This document shows positions 10,167-21,500 of a DNA stretch of 64,000 nt, piece by piece (the first letter of the stretch is position 1; every line of letters starts with the position of its first letter). Under the pieces are notes generated by a model. It was not told the DNA's origin, searched no databases, and was given only the letters and a program-made list of their open reading frames with translations. This DNA comes from Chlamydomonas sphaeroides (Eukaryota > Chlorophyta > Chlorophyceae > Chlamydomonadales > Chlamydomonadaceae): the NCBI GenBank assembly GCA_001662425.1, contig BDDC01000047.1:1-64000 (forward strand), written 5' to 3'. The position numbers were made by a program, and so were the translations under genes.

Positions 10167-13100
10167 NNNNNNNNNNNNNNNNNNNNNNNNNNNNNNNNNN
10201 NNNNNNNNNNNNNNNNNNNNNNNNNNNNNNNNNNNNNNNNNNNNNNNNNNNNNNNNNNNNNNNNNNNNNNNNNNNNNNNNNNNNNNNNNNNNNNNNNNNN
10301 NNNNNNNNNNNNNNNNNNNNNNNNNNNNNNNNNNNNNNNNNNNNNNNNNNNNNNNNNNNNNNNNNNNNNNNNNNNNNNNNNNNNNNNNNNNNNNNNNNNN
10401 NNNNNNNNNNNNNNNNNNNNNNNNNNNNNNNNNNNNNNNNNNNNNNNNNNNNNNNNNNNNNNNNNNNNNNNNNNNNNNNNNNNNNNNNNNNNNNNNNNNN
10501 NNNNNNNNNNNNNNNNNNNNNNNNNNNNNNNNTGGAGGTGGGGCTGCTGAAGTGCTCGGGCAAGACGCCCGAGGCCACCATGGCCTCCGCTCTCTACACG
10601 GATGTCAAGCGCAAGCTGCAGAAGTCCCTCTTCACGCGGTAAGGGTGCACACGGCCTAGCTGCTCAGGCATGGCACGTCAGCCCCCCTGGAGCCAGTGGA
10701 CCCTGGCACCAGACAAGCCGCTTACTGGCGGTGGCCCCGCTCACGCTCACGGTGTGGCGGCCATGCCCGGGCCCTGGACGTCCTCGCAGGCCGCAGGAGG
10801 GGCTGTTTGGCCTGCGCGAGTGGCTGGACGAGGGCTACTACCCGGAGGGCTGGTGAGCCGCTTGCGAGCTGCCGTGGAGCGAGGGAGGCTGGGGCTGGCA
10901 CAGCGAGCTGGCGCAGCAGGGGCGGCGGCGCGGCTTGGGACGCAGCACGGGGCCCAGAAACAACCGTGTACGTCTGGGCGTTTGCCTGAACACGCTTGCC
11001 CACAAACTGTGTGAACGCCGGCACAGGGTGGGGCCCCCGGACGGGCTCGGCCTGGCGCCCTTCAAGCGGCGCAACGCCTCCACCCCCACCGGCGGTGCCG
11101 CCGCAGTGGGCTCAGCCAAGGCTGCCAAGAACGGGGTGAGTGCTGCGGCTCTGGCTGGGCGCCCGAGCACCAAGCCGCGCGTGACGCAGGGCAAAGCCCT
11201 GGCTGCCCTGTCACACATCGTAGCGGCTAGTCGTCGCGTGCTCACCTGACGCCCCCCGCCGCGACCTGTACCTTGCCGCGCTCCTCGCCAGGTGCGCACT
11301 GGGCCCGGCCGCTCCTCCAAGGCGCGCGCCTCCCGCTCCTGGCGCAACGCCGGCAGCGACCTGGAGGATGACGAGGACGTGCCCCTGGACGATGACACGG
11401 ACGAGTCGCCCACCGGCAGGGCGGGGGGCACTGTGTCGCCGCAGGGAGACGCCGACGAGGCCATCGGCGAGGGCGAGGAGGCCGACGGCGAGGAGGACGG
11501 CGAGGAGGCGCCGGAGGGCGGGCACAGCGGCGAGGGCGCGGAGGCGCAAGCCGAGGAGGGCCGCCCGGCTGGCGGCGGGGATGTGGTGATGGAGGAGGCT
11601 GGGGCAGGTGGCGCGGAGCCGGTGCGTGTTGGACGCGGCTAGGCTCGCTGCCGGGTGCTGGGGCGGTTTCCGTGCCGCAAGCCAGGCTGGTTGCGGAAGG
11701 TGCTGACCTGGCCCCCGGTCGCGACGCAGGGACCTTCGGGCCGTGGGCAACGGCAGCTCACGCCCTCGCCAACTGGCCCGGGCGCGGGTAGTGGCATCCC
11801 CACACGGCCGCGCAGCACCCGGGGCCGCGGCGGGGCCCTTGGCGGTGGCGACGGCACGCTGGCGGTGGACGACTGCCTGTCACCCCTGCAGCTGCTGGGC
11901 GAGGCCGCGGCCAGCGAGAGCCAAGGCGACCTCAGGGTGAGGGACGGCATGGGGCCGCGACCCCTGGGCCGGGGCACGGGCTGAGCTCCTTGTCCACTTT
12001 GGCGGCGGCGGCGGCGGCGGCGGCTGTGGGCCTATGGCTCACGAGTGCTGGTGTCACTGCCATCCTGCAGGCGTTGGACTCGCGGGAAGCCCGGGAATCT
12101 CGCGAGGTGGCCGGACCGCCGCCCTCCAAACGGAAGCGGCCGTCCAACATCACCGTTCCGGACGGGGCCGGCGCCGGCACCGGCACCGGTGCCATCACGC
12201 CCAAGTCGCCGTTCGAGGACTCGCTAGCGGCCCTGCACGAGATCGCCATCAGCCCCAACCCCTACGAGCTCACCAGCGTCCGCGAGCAGCAGCAGCGGCA
12301 GGCCGACAAGGAGGCCAGCAGCGGCGCGACGCCCAGCGCGGACGGCAGCGCGGGGCGGGCGGGCCGGGCGCGGCCTCGGCTTCACGTGGATGTGCCGGGC
12401 ACGGAGGTCGGCGGCGGACCGGGCAGCCGGCGGGACGGCACGCCCGGCACCAGCTTGCTGACGGACAACCCCATGATGATGCAGGTGTGCTGGGGCTGAG
12501 CAAGAGGGGCACGGAAGGAAGGAAGCACGGCCTGCGAGTATCGGAGGGTCCCCGTCACGGCGCCTGCCCTGATGCCGCGCCCCGCCCTCCCTTGTGTTCC
12601 CCTCGCCCCTCCCTTGCAGGGCGAGACCACGCCCGCCATCCTGCTGCAGGCGTCCCCCGTGACCACCGCCGACGGCCAGCAGGCGCTAATGTTCCGCCAG
12701 GCGCCGGTGCTTGTGACGCTGCCGCCCAGCCTGGCCTCGCCCTCGGCCGCTGGCGCAGGGCAGCTAGACACTCCCGCGCTGCTGCACGTGCAGCTGCCGG
12801 GAGGGGCGCTGGGCGGGGCGGCGGAGCTGGTGCAGACCACGCTCATCACGCCCACGGGCTCGGGGCCGCAGCTCACGCCGCTGGGCCGCCAGCAGGCCGC
12901 CGCGGCAGGGCAACGGGGCGGGCTCAAGGTGAGCGGCGCCCGGCGGTTTGACTAATCCTCCCCTGTTGTTCCGTCCTGTGGCTCTGACGGTGTCGATCCA
13001 CCGTGCTGATGCCGCAGGTCGACAGCGGCCCGCCGAGCGCCCGGCCTCCCGGGCGGCGTGTGAGCTTCTCGGGCCAGGTCGGTATCCTGGGGCCGCCCTC

Positions 13101-14012
13101 GGCAGCGGGCGGTCAGCAGCATCAGCCGCTGCAGCCGCCCGCGCCCACGCCCAGCAGCAGCGCACCCAACGGGACGGCGCCGCAGCCGGGCGCGGCCGCC
13201 ACTGAGCGGGACGGCGGCAGCGAGCCCGGCGACGTCGACGAGGAGCAGCGCGCCCCGCAGGCGTGGCCTCCCGTCATGGGCCGGGAGGCGGTGGGGGCGG
13301 AGCTGGCGGAGATCGCCCGCGTGCAGGTGGTGGTGGAGCGGCTGGAGTCCAAGCTGGGGAATACGCACCCGCAGGTGGGCAGCAGGGAGGGCCGGGGCCT
13401 GGCCACAGGCCTGCAGGGCGGGAGCAGCCGGCGGTCGGCCGTCGCCAGCGCGTCGATGCGGGGGGCGGTGTTGGTGCTGCGCCGAGCCCCTCCGACGTCG
13501 CGCGCCCTCGCGCCCTCCTCCAGGTTGGCAAGGCCTGGCTGGCTCTGGCCCGCATGTACCAGCACGTGGCGGAGGCGGAGCGCAACGTGGCCGCCCGGCT
13601 GCCGGAGGAGGAGCGGGGCGGCGGGGCAGCGGGGGCAGGGCAGGCCAGCATGCGGAGGGCAGGGGAGGCGCTGCGCAGGGCGGCGGCCGTGTGCAGGGCG
13701 TGCGCCGACAACTGCGGCACCACCGTGCAGTGCGGGCCGGCGTTCGAGTACCTCATGCAGCGCGCGGCGGAGGCGGCGGAGGGCGGCGCGGAGGGGGGCG
13801 CGGAGGCGGCGGAGGGAGGCGCGGAGTCGCCAGGGGCAGCGCTAGCGCTGGCGGCAGCGCAGGCGGGCGCGGCGCAGGCAGCAGCCAACGGCGCAGCGGG
13901 GGGCGGCGGGGGCGCTGGGCCACCTGCGGGCGGCATGCTGGAGCCTAACGGGGGCGCAGGCCAGGCCGGGGGGGGCTCGGTGGAGGCGGGGGCGGCAGCG
14001 GCGGCCCCGTGA
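9869..14012 (+). CDS. HARE-HTH domain protein (ASXL/HB1 type), interrupted by assembly gap
   Basis: Spliced gene; the first coding exon was not found, and 9869 is a plausible acceptor boundary. Phase-checked exons are (9869 or 9893)-9990, gap to 10638, 10790-10852, 11027-11135, 11292-11621, 11730-11936, 12071-12484, 12620-12928, 13018-13374 and 13524-14012 (stop TGA). The N-terminal segments IFKSAAVAVLRQHRKLMTTGDI, LLKCSGKTPEATMASALYTD (10.55-10.6 kb) and LFGLREWLDEGYYPEGW form the HARE-HTH winged-helix domain; the GKTPEATMxAxLYTD core and the closing GLREW are diagnostic. In other proteins this domain is linked to chromatin and DNA-modification complexes. Behind it come a strongly acidic stretch (about 11.36-11.6 kb), a Lys/Arg patch PPSKRKRPS resembling a nuclear localisation signal, and a C-terminal helical region (VGKAWLALARMYQHVAEAE) that may be TPR-like. 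A nuclear chromatin-associated role is inferred. Confidence 0.75.
10099..10166. repeat. TGCC tetranucleotide microsatellite at gap edge
   Basis: About 17 uninterrupted TGCC units run up to the first N. The array is in the intron after the donor at 9991 of the HARE-HTH gene. Its abrupt end at the gap suggests it is longer than shown and caused the assembly break. Confidence 0.9.
10167..10532. other. Assembly gap (366 Ns)
   Basis: Unsequenced bases. The gap hides part of an intron and the 5' end of the exon that carries the central HARE-HTH helices, roughly the residues expected between GDITR and GLLKCSGKTPEAT. Any open frame drawn through it is an artefact. Confidence 0.98.
12001..12023 (+). 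repeat. GGC trinucleotide run in intron
   Basis: A run of about eight GGC units sits between the donor at 11937 and the acceptor at 12070 of the HARE-HTH gene. It is therefore intronic in the phase-checked model, although it reads as poly-Ala in one frame. Confidence 0.7.
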
Positions 14013-14865
14013 ACGGGAGCTGGCGGAACGGCACACCTGGGGGCTGGGGCGGTGCGCGCCGTGCTGCAGCCCTTGCTGTACTGCGAGGCGGAGGGCCCTT
14101 GTAAGGCGCACAGGGCCATTGCGGATTGGTCCAGGGGACGCATCCGTCGTAAGATGGCAGCCATGTAGCTTGTGGTGCCGCAGAACCGGTATCGGCTCAC
14201 GAGACGTTCCGGCGGCAAGGCTGCACGGCTTACAGTGCGCTGAGGACACAAGCCGTAGCGCCGGTGCCGCCGCTGCGTTCAAGCGTGCCGTCGCCTGCAG
14301 CCACACGCACACCGCCATCCTGCGCCAGTCCTTTTTCATGCGAGGCAGCACACGAGAGCCCCAGGGCCGGCCACCGCCAAGTGCAGTGCAGTCCCCATAC
14401 ACTTCCGCATGCACACCCCTTGGCCGCTGGCGGCGCTGTTTCCACACACGGCTTGAGTGCTTGAATGCCCAGAACCACGAGCACCACCGCAGTCCAGCAA
14501 TCACCAGCAGCTTCCGCCCACCAAGATGCCCACTCAGCAGTTCATTGGTATTCACGCGCTTTCCCAGTTTAGCAGTCACATCAAATATGCGGTAGCAAGG
14601 TGCCCATGGCATGATCCGAGGCTCTCCCCAACAGCCCCACATTCACGGGGCCTCGCTACCCGTCGACTGCCCTGCTCTCGCAACCCTCCACGCTGCAGTG
14701 CGCCCACCCCCGGCCCAGCTGCCCACACAGCCTGCCGCGGTCGTGCCCTGTCGTGTCAGGAGCTCGCCGCGTGCCCTGCCTGACCTGCACGGCCTCTGCC
14801 TACGCAATGCTACCTGCGCGGGTGCCTACCTACCTACCGGCCGTCGCCCGCACGCCGCTACGTGC
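14013..14865. other. Convergent 3' region between HARE-HTH and VPS13 genes
   Basis: The two genes converge here with about 850 bp between stop codons. A TGTAA at 14100-14104 on the plus strand is a candidate polyadenylation signal for the HARE-HTH gene. TGTAA on the minus strand (plus-strand TTACA at 14230-14234) is the first such motif after the VPS13 stop, about 630 bp away. The predicted transcripts would come within about 130 bp of each other. No other gene was seen. Confidence 0.45.
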
Positions 14866-15570
14866 CTAGGCCTCGGTGATCTCCGTCACGCGGGGCAGGT
14901 ACCGCTGCCCCTCCCGCGCCAAGACTCCCCGCCGCGGGCCCAGACCCACGCCGCCCAGCCCAAGCGGCACCCCTTGCACTTGCCCCTGCCCCGCCCAGCC
15001 CGCCCCAGGCGCCGGCCGCGCCGCCGCCGCCAGCACGTGTCCCTCGTACGGCAGCGTGATGCGCAGCCCCGCCAGCGCCGACCCCGCCGCGGCGGCGCCG
15101 TCACCGCCGCCGCCGGCCGCCGCCGCTAGGCTGCCCACGTTCCTGCCCGCTGCGCCGCTGCCCGCCAGTCCGATGTGTCTGTTGAGCCTGAAGATGAGGT
15201 TCTTGTGTCCCTCGGCGCTGCTGGTCCGCATGCCGTGCCGCAGCGGCAGCTTCATGTCGATGCGGCCCAGCTTGAAGTGCTTGCGGTACTCCACGGCGAT
15301 GGTGTAGCCGCGGTCCAGGCCGCGGATGTTGTCGATCAGCTCGTTGCGGAGGACCCACTTGACGCGGTAGCTCATGGAAAGAGCCACAGAGCCGGCGGCG
15401 CCGGACGAGGACGAGGACGGGCCGGAGCCGTGGCCCGTGTGCCTCCGCGCGTAGATGTAGGCGAGGTGGCGGTTGGTGAGCAGCACCACGCGGGTGGGCC
15501 TGGCCGCCACCACGTCCACCACCTCGTCGTCGGCCAGGGTGTTAGAAATGGAGGGCAGCGCGGCCTAGGG
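14866..15570 (-). other. VPS13: VPS13 C-terminal PH-like domain and stop
   Basis: The last exon reads DDEVVDVVAARPTRVVLLT, YIYARRH, SYRVKWVLRNELIDNIRGL, YTIAVEYRKHFKLG and KNLIFRLNRHIG, then a Gly/Ala-rich linker, LRITLPYEGHVL and TEITEA before TAG. Alternating strands, the VKW.L...I..I motif and the position at the extreme C-terminus match the PH-like domain closing VPS13 proteins, which contributes to membrane targeting in characterised members. Gly/Ala/Ser-rich loops interrupt it. Confidence 0.7.
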
Positions 15571-18500
15571 GCCAGGGAGGGAAGGGCGTGGAGGCACGGC
15601 AGGAAGGGAAGGGGGCACGGCAGCCGCGTTGGGCGGGGCGGCAGAGCTGTGTGGAGCTTGGCATCAGGGCGAGGGGAAGGCGAGCAGGCACGTGTGGGTT
15701 AGCTTCAGGTGCGGCGTCACACACGCTGCTTGCGGCCGCACCTGCCACGCCGCGATAAGCGTGGTCTGGAACGCCTCGTGCGCCGCGCTGGCCCGCGCCG
15801 CCTGCACCACATCCGTGATGGCCACGCCCGGCGCTTGCACCCTGGGCACACGGGCGCAGGAGGCGAGGCATGAAGAACCCCCTCACCCTGCCACAGCTAT
15901 GCTGCAGCAATGCGCCCTGCGTGTCCCTGGCCGTTCCCTGGCCGCCGCCCTGCCCCACCGCCACACCTGCGGACCAGCTTGCCCTGGATGCCCCTCTTGC
16001 CCAGGCACAGCAGCCCCGCGCCCAGCATCAGCTTGCTCAGCGCCTCCAGTAGCCCCGCCGAGGGTCGCACCACAGCGCCAAGCAGCGCCTTGCAGCAGCC
16101 CGCAGTCACGCCCAGCAGCACGAGGCTGCGCTTGGTGCGGGTGCCTGGGGCAGGCGGGGGCGAGGGCGCAGGGGGCCGGTGACGACACGGTGGCTTTGAG
16201 CGAGCGAGGGCCACACCGCCCCGGCACACTGGCCGCCCAACAGTCCCCCGCCTGCCTGCCTGCCTGCCTGCCCCAGCGGCCCTCCCTGCCCTCTACCCCG
16301 CCCCTGCCTCCTCACCCGCCTCCGTGTCGTGCATGGTGCCGAAGGCCGCCGACGCCAGCCCCAGCCAGGCGTCCCTCTGGCCCAGGTACAGCGCCTCCGT
16401 GACGGTCTTGGGCTTCACCGCGTACCTCCGCGCCGCCTCGTTGTCGCTCAAGTACTCGGCGTCCATCGGGAAGCTGGGCGGCAGCACCGTCATCAGCGCC
16501 ACCAGCAGCCGGGACATGGAGTTGATGCACTGAGGGCAGAGGGACGCGGGCGGGCGGGCGGGAGGCGGTGTGAACAGGAGGTGGGACCTCGGGAGTATGG
16601 GGGCCACCGAGTCCAGCCGGCAGCGGGCCGCACCTGGCCCGTGATGGTGAACACGACGTGGCCGGTGCGCGTGGGCAGGCTCCAGGGCCGCGCGCGCCGG
16701 GCCACGACGTCCGCGAAGGTGTCGACCATGGTGACGCCGCCCCACAGGAAGGAGGTGGGGATGGCGGCCAGGCCGGGCCCCGCGCCGCCCAGCACCTTGC
16801 GCGCCTGCGCGATGGCCGTCCACGAGTAGTGGCGCCACAGCGTGTTGACCAGCGACACGCGGTTGACGAGGCGGTTGGAGAACTCGATGGCCGTGAGCTG
16901 GATGGGCGCGTTGGTCACGTTGAGCAGCTGGAAGCCGGACGTGCCGGACATGCGCGTCAGGAAGCCGCGAAGCATGTTGCGCTGTCGCTCGGCCTCCTAG
17001 GGTGGAGCCGGGGCCAGGGGAGGAGGGAGACTTTAAGCGTCAGGTCATTGACAGGACGCAGTTCACAGCGCAGCGGGCTGCGGCGGCCGGTGCGTTCCTC
17101 TCACCCGTGGGCCTCCCGCCGCCTGGCCTCCGCCCGCTGTGTTGAAGCTGCTGCTGAGCGCCAGCGTGATGTTGACCCAGATGTCGGACAGGTAGAACTC
17201 TTCCAGGTAGAACCACATGGAGCTCTGGCCCCTCAGCAGCTCCAGCTCCGCAGACTCCTTCTGGTACAGCCACGCCAGCGCCTCGGCCCACTGCAGCTCG
17301 TGGCCGCTGGCGGTCTTGACGGGCAGCGGCTCGTCGTGCGTGCCGGGCTTGCCGTGGACCTGCAGGCCCTGCGAGGAGGGACAAGGACACGGACGCAGGA
17401 ACAGGCACGGGCATGGGCCGCCGCGTGTGAGGCGGAGGCAGTCGCAGGCAGCGGGGAGGCCTCCTTGCATGCAGCCCTGCTCGGCATCACGCGCCCCGCT
17501 GCTTGTCCGCGAGCGAGCACGGCGGCCCCCGGCGCGTGTGTCTTGCCTGCATGTTGTCGATGTTGGACTGCCACGCCTCGTCCTGGTACACGTCTGCCAG
17601 CGGCATGGCGTTGAGGTAGGAGATGAGGCCCTCGATGAACTCCTGAGGACAGGGGACAGGGACCGGGCGGAGAACAGGGCGAGGGATGAGCAGGTGTGGG
17701 GAGGGGAAGGGGTGGGTACCACAGGAGGAGGCTGAGGACCGTGCCGTGCCGCCCCTGATGTGCGTGTCGCACCTGGTCCGCTGAGAAGTCCAGCGGCCGC
17801 AGCTCCACCACCAACCGCTTGAAGGACAGGATGCCGAACGTGTCGGCCGCCTCGCTGCCGGCGGTGACACGGCCCTGGCCCTGGCTGGCGCTGCTGCGTG
17901 CCTGGTTGTACACCATCTACAAGGCAACAAGAAGGCAAGGGGAGCGGCGGGGTGGCGGGGGGCTTGGGGCGGCAGGGCAAGGGAGGGCACGCAGGGCTGG
18001 CACCTGGCAGGCTGGGTGCCGCACCTCGAACGTGAGCAGCGGCTCGCTCAGCTCGGTGTCGCGCAGCTCCGGCAGCCGCAGCGCGTTGACGTCCTTGCCG
18101 CGGCGCTCGCGCTTGGTGCGGCGCTGCTTCTGCGCGATGTGCGCGCTGCGAGCACGGTCGAGGGAAGGGAGCAGGTCAGCAGCCTCGTCGGCACACCCTG
18201 GGCTTCTTCCCACGGCTCCGGCCCCGTCGCGCACCTGCTGCTGTGCGACAGGTCTGCCGTGGACAGCACGACGGGGTTACTGGCCTCGAGCATCTGGTTG
18301 TCCAGCTGGATGGCCTCGATGGCGGACACCACCTGCAGCTCGGTGCGCGTCTGGCGGAGCGAGGCGCGGATCTGTGGGGCCACGGACACGACCAGGAGAA
18401 AGGGCAGGGCTCTGTGACAGTGCAGGGGACAGGGCTGGTCGTGGCAACGGAGACAGGTCCCGGCTGCACTGCCATCCGCTGCCTGCTCGCCGTGCCCACC

Positions 18501-21500
18501 TTCTGCGCAGTGAAGTTGAAAAGCTCCTCCAGGTTGGTCTTGCCGCACAGCCCGACGCCCGCCAGGTTGAGCGTCACGGCCGCCAGCACGCCGTGCACCT
18601 GCGGCTTGTGGATCTTGATCCGCACAAGCACCTGGATGTCCTTGTCGCCGCCCTCCTCCATGTCCATCAGCAGCGCGCGCAGGCGCTGCGAGCCGGTCGA
18701 GTGCTTGCGCCGCGGCAATGCCAGCCAGGCGTAGAGCGGGTCGGTGCCGGGGATGTCGCTCACGCGCATCTCGGCCTCCGCCAGCAGCCGCGTGTCGGTG
18801 GGGGTCAGCTGGTCCAGGACCTGGATCCGGGGCAGGAGGGGCGCGGTCGGGCAGTGAGGTACAAACCGTCATCGGCCGCGCCACAGCACCGGAGCCTCTG
18901 GGGCCAAATCGCCTCCCGGCCCTGCTGCGGCCTCACCTGCAGCACCACCTTGGAGCCCAGCGTGACGTTGTCGAAGGGACAGGTGTTCTTGGGGAAGCGC
19001 GGGTGCACGCTGCTGGCGCCCGCCTCCGCGCGCCGCACCACGCCACCGCAGGCGATGGCCACCGTCACACGCGGCAGCATGGCCGTGCCCGCCAGCTTCT
19101 CGGCGCGCGGCTGCAGGCACGACACCAGCGCCGCGCGCATGCCCTCGCGCGGCAGCAGGCCCGACACCTCCAGCACCGATACCTCCAGGTTGACGTAGTA
19201 CGACTCGGACATGGCCCGGGTGGTGCGGTCCATGGGAGAGCCGCCACGGGCCCCCGCGCCACCGGACACCGCCGCGCCGCCCGCGCCCAGGCTCAGCGGC
19301 GGCGCGCCTTGCGGAGCAAAGCCGGTGGCCGGCGACCCTCCCTCTGGGCCCGGCTGCGCGGTGCCTCCCTGCTGGTCGAGCTCCGCCACGTAGCCCGCCG
19401 CAGCGCCCGCGCCGTGCATGGCCAGGGCCAGGCCCGCGCGCGCGGCGGCCTCGGACGGCACCGGCGCGGCGCTACCGCGCGAGCGCACAAAGGCGGCAGT
19501 GAGCGTGGCGGGCAGCGGGTTGAGCAGCGCTAGCAGCTCGACCTTCTCGGCCAGGATGCGCTCCAACGCCGCCACCTCGCGTATGAGCAGGCCCTCGTTG
19601 GTGACGCTCCACTCGAACGACACCTCCACCAAGCCGCGCACCAGCTCGTCGCCCAGCTTGCGCTCCAACGGCAGCCGCCACGTCTGGCCCTTGTCGCGGC
19701 CCAGCGTCAGCAGCAGCGGCACGCGAACCAGCCCCGCAAACTGTCCGCCGCTGATCACAATGGCGGAGCCGTGGCCGGGCCCTTGGCCCGGGCCAAGGTC
19801 GCTGCGCACGCCCGGACCCGCCTCGCCACCCAGGACTGCACCCGTGCTGGTGCCCGCTCCAGCGCCTGCGCCAGCGGTGTGCGGCCGGCCGTGGGGCTGG
19901 TGGCCGGCGCCTGCCCGCGCTGCGTGCGGCACCTCGGTGCCCTTGGTGATGAAGAACTCGATCTGCAGCTCGGCCGAGGCGGGGATGTCCCGGAAGATCT
20001 GCACGTACTCGCCCAGGCTGATGCGCGACTGGGCGCCGCCCGGCCCCGACGCAGCCACGCTGGAGGCGCCGCTGCGCCAGCCTGCCAGCGTGTGCGAGGC
20101 CACGGTGGCGTCCAGCGGCGGCACGGCGCCCGGGGCCGAGGGCTGCCCGGGGGGCGGCTCGCTGGAGAGCTGCGTCCAGCTGGCCACGGCCTTGAGCTGT
20201 TCGCTCTTGTCCTTGAGGGCGGGGTCGGTGGACTCCACCGTCATCTGCGGGGGCCGAGGCACGGGATTGGGGTTGTGAGCTTCATGCAGCATCACGCGGC
20301 ACATGCCACTGTGCTTTGTTGCTGTAACATGCGTCGGCCTTCGGCCCCGGCAGCACGCCATGCCCCGCCGAGTGCCCCGCAGGCCCCCGACCACCTCACC
20401 ATGGCCCTGAGCTCCACCAGCCGCTCGTTGCTGCCCAGCGTCAGCGCCAGCCCCTCCGCCGCGCGCAGCACCAGCGTGAGGTCACCGCCCACGGGCACGT
20501 CCACGTCATTGCCATACAGCGGCAGCGCCTCCAGCATCGCGTGCAGGCTGCCGCCCGCCGCGGCGGGCGCCGCGGCCAGCAGCGCGGGCAGCCCCGCCGT
20601 CGCGGCGGGGGCCAGGCCGCCGGCCATGGTGCCGCTCTGGTTGGACATGTTCCGCGCGTGGCGGACGGGCGCCTGGCTCTGGCCTTGCTGGCTGGGCGCG
20701 CCTGAGCCCGACGGCATGCGCGACAAGAGGTGCGCCGTTGCGAGGGCCCCCGTGCTGCCGTAGCGGTGGTGCCCCATCGAGGGCAGCCGGTTGAGCTGCA
20801 GCATGGAGCCGTGTGCGACAGCAGCGAAGCCCATTCCGCGCGTCATGGTAGGGGTGGTAGGCAGCCCGCCGGCGGCACCAGACGGCTGCGCGGTACCCAT
20901 GCCAGGCATGGCGGAGCGTAGCGCGGCCCAGCCCGGGTTGTTGCCCGCGCGCCGCGTGCTGTTGATCGCGAACGAGGGCAGAGCCGCGGTGACGAAGGAC
21001 GGCTGCCCCCCGGCCCCGGCCACAGGCTGTTGTGAGTGCCCAGACACCGGAGCGGGCCTGGCGTCACCCTCCGTCGAGCCGCCAGCAGCCTGCAAGCCAG
21101 TCGCGCCAGCGTCCTTGGCCCCGGGCCTCTGCTCGACGGCGGCGCCACCTAGCTGCATGGCCAGGCGGTGCTCGACCTCCTTCAGCCGGACCGTTACCTG
21201 AGAAAGCAACGAGGAAAGCGAGCAGCGACTCGTCACCCCTGTAACAACGCTCGCTGCCACAACTCGCCAGTCCAGCAGGGCGTCAAGGCAAGGCACAGCA
21301 GGTCGGGCACCGGCTGTGATTGGTATGCCTCCGGGGTTCTGCTCCGCCATGGTTCCCAAGGCGCCGTGCCCCGACTCGCCTGCTGCAGCCTGTACGACAG
21401 GTTCATGAGGCTGTTCTCGTCGTCCATGTTGGTGGCGCCGGTGCGGTCCTCCGAGAAGCACAGCACGCGAGTGGGGCCGTCGGCGTACACCGTCACGTAC

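Noticed and set aside
9856..10659. Open frames across the N gap with Cys-Leu-Pro-Ala repeats
   Set aside because: They are translations of the TGCC microsatellite and unknown bases.
17819..19198. 459-codon plus-strand open frame
   Set aside because: Antisense shadow of VPS13 exons; the minus strand in the same interval has clear VPS13 motifs.
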